Of a stretch of DNA of 64,000 nucleotides, positions 1 through 10,975 are shown piece after piece. Source of the stretch: Morinoia aosen (taxonomy: Eukaryota; Arthropoda; Malacostraca; Amphipoda; Talitridae); NCBI GenBank assembly GCA_030386875.1, contig CM059569.1, positions 50,011,842 through 50,075,841 on the forward strand, written 5' to 3'. The notes under the pieces are model-generated. The model searched no databases, had not been told where the DNA came from, and was given only the letters and a program-made list of their open reading frames with translations. The translations under genes and the position numbers were made by a program. Numbering within the stretch: the first letter of the stretch is position 1; every line of letters begins with the position of its first letter.

Positions 1-49
1 TGTTTTCATCAAAAACGTCTTACAACGGAGGGTCCTCAAAATGATACAG
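1..49 (+). CDS. Unrecognised gene, exon a (5' part outside window)
   Basis: The frame starting at base 2 reads through to CAG and a GTGAGA donor. It ends in phase 0 and fits the next exon after a 93-bp intron. Confidence 0.5.
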
Positions 50-3000
50 GTGAGATCGTAAATGCTAGATCACATAAAAGATGAGAAATATGAAAGTAAT
101 GTATTGCAGTAAAACTTTGACGTGATTGTCTGTTTTGTCAAGGAAATCGACACAAGTGGGTTGAAGTGCTTGCCATCGGATTTGAACCACATGAAGAATA
201 ACGAAGAATGGGTGATCAAAAACGAAGAAACCGCTCAGAGCGCCCTCTTAACTATCTGGATGACGAACAACAAGCCGTCGAGTGCTCTCGTGAGAGATGC
301 TCCTCACGAGAGCATCCCTTTCATGGACATCTTCCTGCGCAGCTTGGTGCAGGTCTGCGACCGCATCGACCTGCAGCTCCTTAGCTCGTTCTGGCAGACT
401 TACTACGGCCAGGTAGGTGAAAGAAACGTATTTTATCCCTAATGATTTTCGTCGTATTGTGCAAATACATTTTTCTAGTTCCTTTAAACTGAAGTTTAGT
501 ATTCAACTTTAATTTAAAGTCAGTTCTTGTAAATAGTGTTTAAAACATTAACTGGATCGTGCCTTCATTTAGTTTTCATTAAGTATGTGTGAAAATTGAA
601 TTTTTGACTACTGGTCGGTCAGCAGCCCTATGAAAATTCCCTCCGGGTACCACCGGTGGCTCAAGTCGCAGTCAAGGTATTAGCCTAAAAAAAGGAAGTG
701 AGGGGCGAAGGTTTAATGAGTACCAGAATCCCCCTTTAGCTAATCTTATCCGTTTCCCTTTTTGTGGTAACCATCAGATAAGCTACGCTCTGAATACAAC
801 TGATGTTAAACTGCTATCAAACCAAGATTTTCTTGTCCAAATTGTGATGATTAACTCTCGCGCCATGCGAAAACAAAGCGCAAAGAAGTGAGCTCTTTTC
901 CTCGCCATCATCAATATGCCAGAAACGATTTCAGCCGTAGAGTTGCAGTCATAAACAAAATATTAATGAGATAGACGAATACTGATCAGTGCGTGAAATC
1001 GGGTTTTCTGTCAATATAAAATCAGCGCATCAGACCCATTTGTGAAGAGAATATAATTTAGAGATACAAAAGCACTTAGGTACTTTTCGTACTTTGATGC
1101 ACAGTTTATTCCCCTCCCGATAGGCTGGCGTAGGAGCCTTGTGGCTTCTTTGCCCCTCAACGATAAGGTTGGTTACTATTAGACAGTAAATTAGAGTCTT
1201 ACGTGTAAATATGGGCATGGTTAAGGCAAACGAACCTTTCAAATCTTGCAGGTACATGTAGATGACAGTCTACTGGCGCCTCTACTGGAGGGGAAATCGA
1301 GGTGAGGAGCTTTACTCGTACTCTTCAGTGCAACTCTACTTCTGTGTATACCTTGATACTTCTCTATACTTTTGTGTTAAATGCAATTGGAGAACAGAGA
1401 GCCATGGCGAACACTAGAGCTCATTTTTACGTTTTTTTGTCCTGTAATTGTTCAGGCATATAATATTCAACAAAACTATTGGATCCACAATTTTTATTGT
1501 TTTGGTTCAAGTGTAACTTTGAAATTAGTATACACTATTGAACGTAGCAAGTAGAATGAAATCATCGCTTTGATGTTTCAAATCTGAAGTTCAAAGTATA
1601 TTATCAGGGCAAGCGTACCGTGTCAGTCTTTTTTTAATTCGATCCATGTCAACAATGGTTTCTGTGATACATAATTCTGTCACATCCTTTCCTCAAAGTT
1701 GTCATGCTCGTCTCGAAAGAAATTTTGATTTACAGAATTCCACAACGGGACATACATGTAAACTACAATTTTATTCTTTCCTTGGAAAATTTCAATTCAA
1801 ATTTCTTGTAGATTTAGATTCAACAGAAAATCATTCAATAGCGTAGTGCAGAAACTTGTGTATAAGTATTATTATTTTGTAATTCAAAGAGAAATTTTCA
1901 TACGAAGCTTGACTATACCAGCTATCCCCTCCATCCCCATTTGTGAAGCAAGCTGCGCACGTTCTTCGGCCGCATCTCCGAGGAGTTGGTCGCTAAATTG
2001 TGCAGCAGGAAACTCTTCTGCTTAGGCCTGAGAGTGGACCGGGCATCTGACGTCTCCATAGTCAACGCTGTGGCCGACACCTGCTGCTACTCCCTCCGTA
2101 AGTCACACCTAATGGAAAGTCCGCTCTTCCCAAACTTTCACTCTGTAAAAATGACTCATTGATATTCCTTGTTGTAGCATGATGGAAGTTAAGGTATTTT
2201 TTGCAATGAAAGTTTGATGCAACCCATTTTGAACTCAGCAATGCTGATTTCAAGGCTCTGAAATCGGGTGATAAAGATGCAAAACGAAGTATTGGAGAAC
2301 CATATAATGGCAATCTTTTGTTGAGTCCAGGCAGCTCACTGAAGAGTAGTGTGTTTGACATTCATGCATTATTTGATAAAAATTGCTCAAATTATTCGCG
2401 GTGACCAGAGATAAGCTTTGTGTTGATTTCGTCGTAAGGCTTGGGTGAATGACGAACGTGAACATGTTTGAGCTCTGTAAACCTCTTTTTTCTTGATGTA
2501 ATTAAGCTTTAGTTAGTGAGCTGCCTCAGCTCGGCCACAGGAGATTTTCTGAATACTTTCCCTCAATGCCACGTTTCTTAACTTTTCTATCAATTTTACC
2601 GCCTTGAAGGTTTTCCCTCTAGTGATTAGAATCTATCGCATCATACCTTCAATGTCAAAAACTAGACCTTGGTTCTCTCCCCGTTGTAGCAGCGATAGTC
2701 AGAGACGCTCATGGGTGTAAACCAGCAGGTCCATGGCGTAAAATACAAGGATTGGTTATCAGAGTAGAGAGAGAAAGTTATATTCAGTAACGAAACGCGT
2801 TCTGGTTGGTCGGTAGCAAATTTAAAGGCGTTCATCTCCCCAGTGACTGATACGATTCGCGGTACGCGATTCAAGCAATAAATCACTTGGGCAATATGAT
2901 GGTACTAAGATACTATGGGCAGAGGTAGTTTTTTTGTGAAAACAAAGTCAACGCGGAGTAATGGAATTTAACTGAGTTTTACTGTTTATAAATTCCAAGA

Positions 3001-4221
3001 CGTCGTCGTATTTTTTAAACCACAATACTTATTTCTGCACATTTTCAACATATGCGTTTGCGGCTCATAAGTATTTTTTACAAATAAACAATTTAAACAA
3101 TAACTCAATGCTTATGTCAGTCTGTACAAATTTGATTTACTGCAATATTTTTAACAGTAATTCAAAGTTTTACACACCATTTGTCTCACAGACATCGCTA
3201 TTTGTGAGCAAGTCGGTCGGGCAAGTCTGGGTCCGATAGCGCCGAGACTCGTCTCCAAGTGTTGCATTTTCCTGCACTTCGTCGAGCTGAACGACGGTGA
3301 CCTGGCATGGATGATGCAAGTTATAGACGCGCTGCTGCCTGAGGAACCCAAAACTCACAAAAATTATCACGACTCGACAAATCGGTAAGATCGACGACGT
3401 GTCGCCATCAAAACGTCGCAGAAGAACGCAGAAGAACTGCGTCCGTTAGTAACAGTGTCAGTAAGGAGTAATAAGAAAAGTAATGATAATGACACATTTA
3501 TGACTCCAAAAAATATTGACGATGAATGTTACATGAATTTCAACATTTATGACAAGTAGGTCACCTGTAATCGGGTCAGAGTCACTGAAAATTCTGCTCA
3601 GATTACTTCAGACATCAGTCGTGCATTGAAGAACGCGCAACGATGTTCTCATTGTTGTTTGTTCGATGTATAAAAACAGTCACACGTTATTCATTTTTCA
3701 TCGATACTTACAATTAAGACCAATGAATCTCACTACCCAAGATCCGCCTTTGAAGCTTTTAACAAGCACGTTCAAGTGCAGTGGATCCTCGCGTATTCCA
3801 TTATCACGTAATGGGAGCCTTACTTTGTACGAATAAAAATTAGTCCCAATTAACATAAATCGAGCGCCGTATTAATCGAATTAATGGGACTAATTCCTAT
3901 CCGCATGAATTGGAGCTCGTATTAGACGATGTCTCATGACCCTATGTTAGTCTGCATCATTATTATCACTCGGTTTCGATGTAACGTTCATCCTACGTTT
4001 CCAGAATCGCTGGTCTGTACCTCATCAACTGCCATTTCACGACGATAGAAGCCGCCAAACTACTCACGTGGATACACGAGACGCGGCTGACCGCATCTGT
4101 GTGGTACCAGACGTCCTCACACGACGACTTCAGCAAGAAAATCCTGGAAGAACGGGCGGTGACGTGCAAAGTTCAGCTGTCGTGGAACGCTGTCCTGCCG
4201 CGGGCTCCTAGGGTGGCCCGG
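1..4221 (+). CDS. Partial spliced gene, product not recognised (five exons)
   Basis: Five exons join in one open frame with matching splice phases: 1-49 (ends CAG|GTGAGA, phase 0), 143-412 (acceptor TCAAG, ends CAG|GTAGGT, phase 0), 1953-2097 (ends CTCC|GTAAGT, phase 1), 3192-3384 (acceptor CTCACAG, ends ATCG|GTAAGA, phase 2) and 4005-4221 (acceptor TTTCCAG). Four independent phase agreements make chance unlikely. The translated stretch is about 290 residues, leucine-rich and apparently all-helical, without a signal peptide or membrane segment. This would fit a HEAT/ARM-type helical repeat protein, but I do not recognise the family and name no function. The 5' end lies before the window. The 3' end is ambiguous: CGG is followed directly by TGA at 4222-4224, yet GTGAAA at 4221 could also be a weak donor. 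Confidence 0.72.
143..412 (+). CDS. Unrecognised gene, exon b
   Basis: Ninety codons between a pyrimidine-rich acceptor (TGTTTTGTCAAG) and a strong donor (CAG|GTAGGT). The peptide is helical, with the readable stretches EEWVIKNEETAQSALLTIW and IPFMDIFLRSLVQVCDRIDL. Confidence 0.72.
1953..2097 (+). CDS. Unrecognised gene, exon c
   Basis: Open frame encoding LRTFFGRISEELVAKLCSRK and onward to a perfect GTAAGT donor. The acceptor at AG 1951-1952 was chosen because it keeps phase 0. The AG at 1947-1948 would break the frame. Confidence 0.68.
3192..3384 (+). CDS. Unrecognised gene, exon d
   Basis: Acceptor TTTGTCTCACAG and donor GTAAGA. The two leading bases complete the split codon of exon c, and the frame then reads IAICEQVGRASLGPIAPRL without a stop. 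Confidence 0.7.
4005..4221 (+). CDS. Unrecognised gene, exon e (possibly last)
   Basis: Acceptor CGTTTCCAG. The first base completes a phase-2 codon, and the frame then reads IAGLYLINCHFTTIEAAKLL and onward to a TGA at 4222-4224. Base composition is clearly richer in GC than the flanks. Confidence 0.66.
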
Positions 4222-4224
4222 TGA

Positions 4225-5987
4225 AAAAAAATTCTTCATTCCAGCCAAGCAGAGGGCGCCTTTTTGGAAGTATGGGTTTTTGAAAGTTAGGGTTAAAATC
4301 CGATGTTGTATTTTGAAAAATTCTGCGTGTCAGATATTTCTAGTTTCCTTACGGGTTTTAACAGTTTAGTTCCCGTATTTTTTGGAAATCGTATGCGTTG
4401 TCGTATTTGAGATGAACTCCAAGAATGACGGTGTAAAGCTAAGCTCATACTTGACATTCTCAATAATGAACTTGCAAAAACCTTGGAATCAATATCAGGG
4501 TGCAGTGACTCTTATTTTTTTTCAGCCCTATTTTTACACCTGGGTCAAGTGAGGAAATGCGATTGAACTTCGTTTTCTTAGGAAAGAACACTGTGAATAA
4601 AGTGAGAACGAGCACATGACCTTACAGAAACATATTAACGCCAAAATATCTGCACACGAGACAATGTAGTTATTTTTAAAGTATTGTGAAGAGGTAATTT
4701 TACCATTTAGAATAGTGATGAGTAACCTCGAGTATTAATATAGATGATAAATTCAGTTAATGGGATCAAACCAAATCGTATGTTACCTCGGTGAGAACTG
4801 GGATGTTCACAACAAACAAGATTACTTCGTAGGATTTTCAAGACTTCAAGATGATGATACGAAGCAAAACTGAAGTACAGAATTTTGCGCTACAGAGAAA
4901 TTCTCAACATCAGCCTTGTTTTGCCGTTTTCATCGTAGCTATCTTCAGACAATCATTCAGTTATTTGTTGTTACTTTGACACGTTGACAAATAACTTTAC
5001 TTGTTATTTGTTGTTACTTTGACAAATTGCATTTGTAATTCAGTCTTCTGCTTCAGAGCGATGCTCATAATGGTAAGTCTTGATCCTAATATCATTGATG
5101 GGTATTTTGAACTTTTGTATGTTGACTCAATAATTTCCGATCATAGAACTATATAAATATATATATATATATATATATCCTCCCACGTACATATATATAG
5201 ATATGTGTGTACATAAACCTCATCGCGATGTGGCTGTCTTATGGAAAACTTCTCGCCTATAATTATATACCATGAAAATTTTTTTTCTGGCCACACGAAT
5301 AAGATTGCCATTATATAAATACATTGTAACGAAGAACGAAGTACTTTATTTTATTGAAAAATTACTGAATATATATTCACAGTCAACAACAAGCAATCAT
5401 AAAATTAATCACAAGAAAACTTTCATGCTTTCTCATTGTTCGCAATGCTTTTTGCGTATGTACATCAATGAATACAAATAACCTGAGGAAGAAATAATTA
5501 AATTATTCCTAATAATAGAGTTTTTACAAGTAATTTATAAGAAATAACTTAGTTCTAGTCTAGTGATGATGAATCTTGTTTGACGTTGGGAAAATACCGA
5601 CCAGAAAATTGTTATTGTTTTTATCTGCGTTTCTTGTTTCCACATATTCCTTAGCCTTATGATTGAGTTAAAGCATTATTAATTAAGCTGTAGCCTATCG
5701 TATGAAATTTTTTCATGCTTTATCATTAATCGGTATTTAGTAAGGTCTCACTTAAGTTCAATAAAAAAAAATGTTGTTGGACGGGAATACTTTTCTCAAG
5801 TTTTTCAGACTGCACATCGATTAGTATCTATTTCCAACATGCTAAATGCAGTTATTTATAGACTCAACACTATCAATCACGGGAGTAGATTTTTGAAAAG
5901 ATTTAACCATGATTTTTTAACTGAATGCCTCGAGAAATAAATGTAACAACCTCAGTTGTCCTTCTTATTGAAAAGCACCTACCTCCC
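4225..5987. other. No gene seen; AT-rich spacer with simple repeats
   Basis: No exon or transposon coding sequence is recognisable. A 21-22-bp direct repeat (TTATTTGTTGTTACTTTGACA) occurs at about 4961 and 5004, and a (TA)n tract at about 5155-5178. Confidence 0.5.
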
Positions 5988-6066
5988 TTTCTTTTCTGAA
6001 ATCCACTCTGACTAGAAAAGAAAAAAAAGAAAAACCTTATGATTGAAAACTTAAAATTTAATTTGA

Positions 6067-6180
6067 AAAAAAGAAAAACCGTTTATTCATATGTAAAGTT
6101 CATACATGAGATGTATAACCACACATTGGATTTTAGAGCAATGATGCCTGTGCGTGATTACTGCCGGACATTACGAACTT
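6067..6180 (-). repeat. Possible 3' fragment of an older LINE copy
   Basis: The purine run ending in AAAAACCGTTTATTC, followed by a degraded tail, resembles the 3' termini of the LINE copies at 36897 and especially 56877 (shared spacing up to ACATTGGATTTTAGA). It is short and diverged, so this is tentative. Confidence 0.35.
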
Positions 6181-6467
6181 GCATGGGGAGCAACTCGAGA
6201 TTGGATCACTCGTCTAATTTATGTTAGCAAATTTCCTATGTCTGCCTATTGTTTTTCATTATGAACTGCCATATACACAAAATACATGAGGTACTGTATA
6301 TCAGTTCACACGACGAAGAAAACCTTGAAACACTTCTTTTTTTTGATAGGTCAGGTAAATGTAATATAGGTTTAAATTGATTATCTAGAGTCCATTAGAT
6401 CAGCCGTGAAAAATCAATTAAAGTGACAGATCTGATTAGGATAACAAGCTTGGCAAAACATAGACGA

Positions 6468-8480
6468 CAAAAGAAAAGAAAGAAAAGAAAAAATTTTATT
6501 TCCTATAGAGATTGTACAATATTACAATCATTGGTTTTTAAATATCTTAAAGTTAATACACTTAGATGATACACACACATGAGTCTTGTAATACCCATGT
6601 CACTAGTCGAAAAGAAATGATTGAGGGCAATGTAACCCTAATCATGCTTAATCTACATTTGATAATACATGTAATGATAATTATAAGAGATAACACAATT
6701 TCATGGACGATGCATTTTCATTGTGGGGTGAAAACACTTTTGACAGTTTACATGTACATGACATAAAACTTCGCAATTATTGATGCCAGGAAATAATATA
6801 TGAATCGCTTGTTTCGGCCAATGTTCAAAAGTGTCATTTTAAGGAAGCATGAAAAAAAAATATATAAATACATATCCATATACATATATATATATATATA
6901 TTATATATATATTATATATATATATATACACATACACACATAGATATATATATATATTTGTATATGTGCACATAAGCATGAGGACTAAGAAGATTATAAG
7001 TTTTGTATTTCTAATTCAACAATTTTAACGTAACGGTCGTTAGTTAATAAGCATTATATTTAAATAGAAATGGATGATCGCACAACAAATGTATAGTTTG
7101 TACATGAATGCTTTACAATAATAAAGAGATGACGAGTTAGGTAATGTTACAAGTTGAGAGTGAACAGAAAAAAGACCATTTTCTCTAGTAAAATGCTAGT
7201 TGTCAGTCTAGTACACACATATGTGCACATATACATGTAAATATATCCACATGCACATGCACACACATACCCATGCACATACTTACACCAAACTCGTAAG
7301 CATACACAAAGGCATTTCTATGCATCGAGGCAATTACAATACATACGCGTTCTATAAAGTGTCATACGCATAGCGTGCACACGTACACATATACACAAGT
7401 AAGCATGTGCGCAAATATCAGCGTAATCTAATCAGTATAAACCATCATTCCAATCGGGGGAAACGGAGAAAATATCTTTTATTATAGCATGAATTTTATA
7501 CAATTTCCGTACTGAAATTAGTGGCACAAAACAGTCTACCTAAGTCAGAAACATGAAAACGATTGTGGGACGGGAATAAGAAAGAAAACATTATTGTCCT
7601 ATAAGGGTTTCATATTAGAAAAAAATCACATTATCTATGAAATATGGCGCAAATTGTCGGCAATTGATAAACATATATAGGTATCACATTATTGTAAGCA
7701 TATAACTATAAGCCTTATGAGCATATTACTGCAGTATAAATGGATGATCACACAACGAATTTATAGTTTTTTTACATGGATGCTTTACAATTTCATATTA
7801 GAAAAAAATCACATTATCTTTGTAATATGGTGCAGAATGTCTGCAATTGATAAACACACACACATATAGGTACCATGACGGTCTAGTTTAATGCTTGCAC
7901 AGAAACGGAGAGGGATGACATAAAATGCAACCTTCGACTGGTTTATCTATTCTAGTGCACACAGGTGTACATACACACATATACAAATAGGCATGTTTGC
8001 AAATGGCAGCGTATAGGCAATCAAATCATAATACCTACGCATACTTGAAAACTGTTGTGTGATGTCTTGAATTTTAAGACAATGATCGGGGGAGATTGTT
8101 CAGTAATGGAGATACCAGGCAAATGAGATTCGTCAATACTTATTCAGTATGTTCTGTAACTAAGAATTATTTTTGAGACACAAGATGACGAGTTATTTTG
8201 ACTTTAAATTCTCTCGGTCTTTGAGGAATTTTAATACTCAGTGGAAGTTTGTTCCACAGTAAGGCGCCTGATATGGATGTAAGGCGCCCTATGTGAGATG
8301 AACGATAGTTGACTAAGACATTATTGTTTCTGTTCGGTTTTTGATTGGTTACAGTGGGTGGATAGAAACGCGCTATTTCAGCATTGCTCTGACGAAGATA
8401 TAACGAGGAGAATACGTACTGGGCCTTCTGCATGAGGAGCCTTTCTTGGATTGGAATCCAGCCGAGTTTATTGAGGAGAA
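6468..8480 (-). mobile_element. 5'-truncated CR1/L2-like LINE copy
   Basis: Minus-strand fragment of the same family as the element at 36897-44263. It keeps the end of the reverse transcriptase ORF (8167-8480, with the peptides NKLGWIPIQERLLMQKAQYV and ALLWNKLPLSIK) and the whole long 3' UTR with its CA/TA-rich blocks. It ends at an AAGAAAAGAAAGAAAAG run (TTTCTTTTC tail in the sense direction). Similarity to the longer copy stops abruptly at about 8480, as expected for incomplete reverse transcription. The terminal ORF carries an indel relative to the longer copy (around 8275-8285) and is not functional. Confidence 0.88.
6885..6960. repeat. TA/CA microsatellite in LINE 3' UTR
   Basis: A run of TATATA with CACACA interruptions. 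The same block recurs in the other LINE copy near 37300-37400, so it belongs to the element. Confidence 0.8.
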
Positions 8481-9995
8481 ACACGGTGTTGAGACAACGA
8501 ATGCAAGTAACAAATTGAGATGAGAATAGTACCGCTCCCTATGAGGACTGAATCTCGTCTTTTTGAAAACGTAAGCAAAATCCCTTCGTTACGGACATAA
8601 CTTTAAGGCTAAAAAAACGAAAGATAGCTAATGAGCGAGAACATAATGGAATCGTTGAAAATATCAGAAGAATTATACAGCAACACAAAACTTTGCAAAA
8701 AGGACGATTCACAACAGTTAAATTACTTACAGCAGTAAAAGTCACCCGTAGAATGTAAAATTCTAGAACGCCTGAGTTGTTTAATTTTACAACTGACACC
8801 AATTTCATGAAAATATCGCATAAGACTGTGTTTTTCCTACTCCTAAGGTTAAAACTGCTTACAGAAACCGAGTGTCCTAACAGAGTCGAAAGCTAGTGAT
8901 ATGTCAAGCACGAGCAATGCATACAAATTTTCATCTGCTTTAACCATACATATTTGTCTTCAGAATGCAACAAAGAATGTCTTGGTCTCTAGTGCTTTAT
9001 CTTCAGCTAGCTTATGTGACGTCGATGTCGATTTGTACGAATGGGGGTTCATCGAACTGGAATACTTGTACGAGAATGATTCTGAAATAGCAAAGGTATT
9101 CCATTGATAACTTTCGCTTGCTTTGCATTTAGCGATACTTAACACCTGAGTTGATTATGATACCATACTCTTTTTTTCTCCTGCTTTTTACGAGTAACTC
9201 TGTATTTACGAAAATTCTTTCACCATCGTTTGCGTAATTTATTGAAGTTCAGCTGCCTGTTCATTCACACACTAATGTGCACGGCCCGCCAGAAATGAGG
9301 GAAATTTTTTTCAAAACCTTTCTTAAACAAACTTTCCAGACGTGGATGGCTAACAAATATATCATCCTAACCGCACCCGTGATGAAAATTATTATTGCAC
9401 TTGCGCACTGGTGAAACTCGTACCACAGATACGGTCATTATCGCTATCAGCATGACAAAGAAATGGAAGAAGCGTACTCAAAACAGATAAACAATCATTA
9501 TTGTTAGGTAGTAGCAGGACCCGTGGAAATTCCTCGGACCCGTGAAAATTCCTAGGTGGACCCGTGTAACAATTCTTTCAATATTACCTAACCTATGGCA
9601 ACCCTACCTCATATCCTAATCTAACCAAACCTAACCTTTATTATTATTATAGAAGAAAGTTTTAGCCTACCTTAACCACGACAAAGATGTTCCAAGAGAG
9701 GAAAGAGGAAGGCACCATTTAGTATGGAGTTGAGGGAACGCGGAATCTATGCACAAGGTGCACAGAAACAGCAAGCTAGGAAAGAAGTTCATGGAACAAG
9801 AAAAAATTTGAAGAAGAAAGTAGTAGGTGCTGAAAAACAGGACAGCAGTGAACCGAAAAAAGATGGTCCGTAACAAAACAAAAACCTATTTTATTACTAC
9901 AAAAAAGAAGCCTACCTAACCTTTAGCTCGGGCCCTCACATGGTTCCCCTGGGAGCGCTAATTCCCATAGATACAATAGTTGTATTCCCCTGAGG
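8481..9995. other. No gene seen; spacer left of the gypsy array
   Basis: Short chance ORFs only. At 9518-9575 an imperfect tandem motif (GGACCCGTG followed by AAATTCCT) is repeated about three times. Near 9590-9645 there are several CCTAACC-type motifs. Confidence 0.45.
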
Positions 9996-9999
9996 GGAC
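9996..9999. repeat. Target site duplication GGAC, left
   Basis: GGAC directly before the first LTR base matches GGAC at 22662-22665 directly after the last LTR. Four to five base pairs is usual for Ty3/gypsy integrases. Confidence 0.85.
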
Positions 10000-10934
10000 T
10001 GTCGGGTTTTCTTGCCGTTGGGTGGTTGAGTGTAAATATTAATTTGAACGGCCAAGAAAAACTCGATCAATTCTCGAAGCGTAAGGGAAAATTATGAGAG
10101 GGATAATGAAAAACGGATTTGGGACTCAGCTTAGTGCAGGTGGAGTTTATTGGAAGAAGAACCAGATGGGTTTCGATGAGCTGGACTGGAATCCCAGTGA
10201 GGTCCGGAGTGCAGGAGGTGAGCTTCGGTGAGCGCTGGCGTAGCTCCGGCCGGTGGATGAGATTTTTAAGTGTATCGAGTTCAGGATATTATTTACTGTG
10301 GGCAATTTCTAAACAAGCACAACAATCGGTGCGTAGCTATTCGTGTGGGGCAAAGCCTGCTTAATTTTTGGAGCAGGTGAGTTTGATCAAGGAGCCGAGC
10401 CTGATGGCGATGATGGCTCTTGGTTTGAATAGTACTTAAGATCCAGGCACGCGGAATTTCAGCGAATGCAAGGCTAATTCAATGGTGCCCGTACTTGTAC
10501 TTTTAGGCAGTTGAGAATTAAGGCCCGTAATTAGGGAATGTATCCGGCTAAAGGCCCAGAACATTTGCCAAATCCAATCCAAGTAGAAGAACCAAAAACG
10601 GCCCAGGGAGAATGTTGTAAGTGGTGTGTGTGATGACGTTGAGGTCGAGAATTTGCTGTAACACTGCCAAAGTAGGACGCCAAAGTAAGAGTGGCTGTTT
10701 GAAAGAAGAGACGCGCAACTGCGCAGTGTTGCCACCAGAGGGCTTCTCTCTCGAAAAATGTCAAGTGTTATTTTTATTATTTTATGCATTTACACAAAAA
10801 CTTCAATGATTACGAATTAGAAGTAGAAAATACTTAATAATAAATTAGAGTAATATTTTTAATGCTACTAATTAATTTATTTAAGTATGAATGGCAAATT
10901 TATAATTTTTACGCTTATGTAGCGGTATGCTACA
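10000..10934 (-). repeat. LTR 1 (3' LTR of the array)
   Basis: Bounded by TGT at 10000 and ACA at 10934. It is followed inside by a short G-rich tract on the minus strand (CCTTGGGGGGTAA) that would serve as polypurine tract. Small ORFs inside recur in all three LTRs and are not genes. Confidence 0.93.
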
Positions 10935-10951
10935 TTACCCCCCAAGGCGCA
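10935..10951 (-). other. Polypurine tract, copy A
   Basis: On the minus strand the last internal bases before the 3' LTR read CCTTGGGGGGTAA, a short G-rich primer for plus-strand synthesis. Confidence 0.6.
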
Positions 10952-10975
10952 GACCGAAAGGTCCACCCGCTGCAA

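Noticed and set aside
143..4221. Naming the first gene as a condensin or other HEAT-repeat protein
   Set aside because: The helical, Leu-rich character is compatible, but I found no diagnostic motif and could not align it with any family from memory.
10119..10809. Short ORFs of 62-117 codons that recur in all three LTRs
   Set aside because: They lie wholly within LTRs, on both strands, and have no recognisable domain. Identity between copies simply reflects LTR identity.
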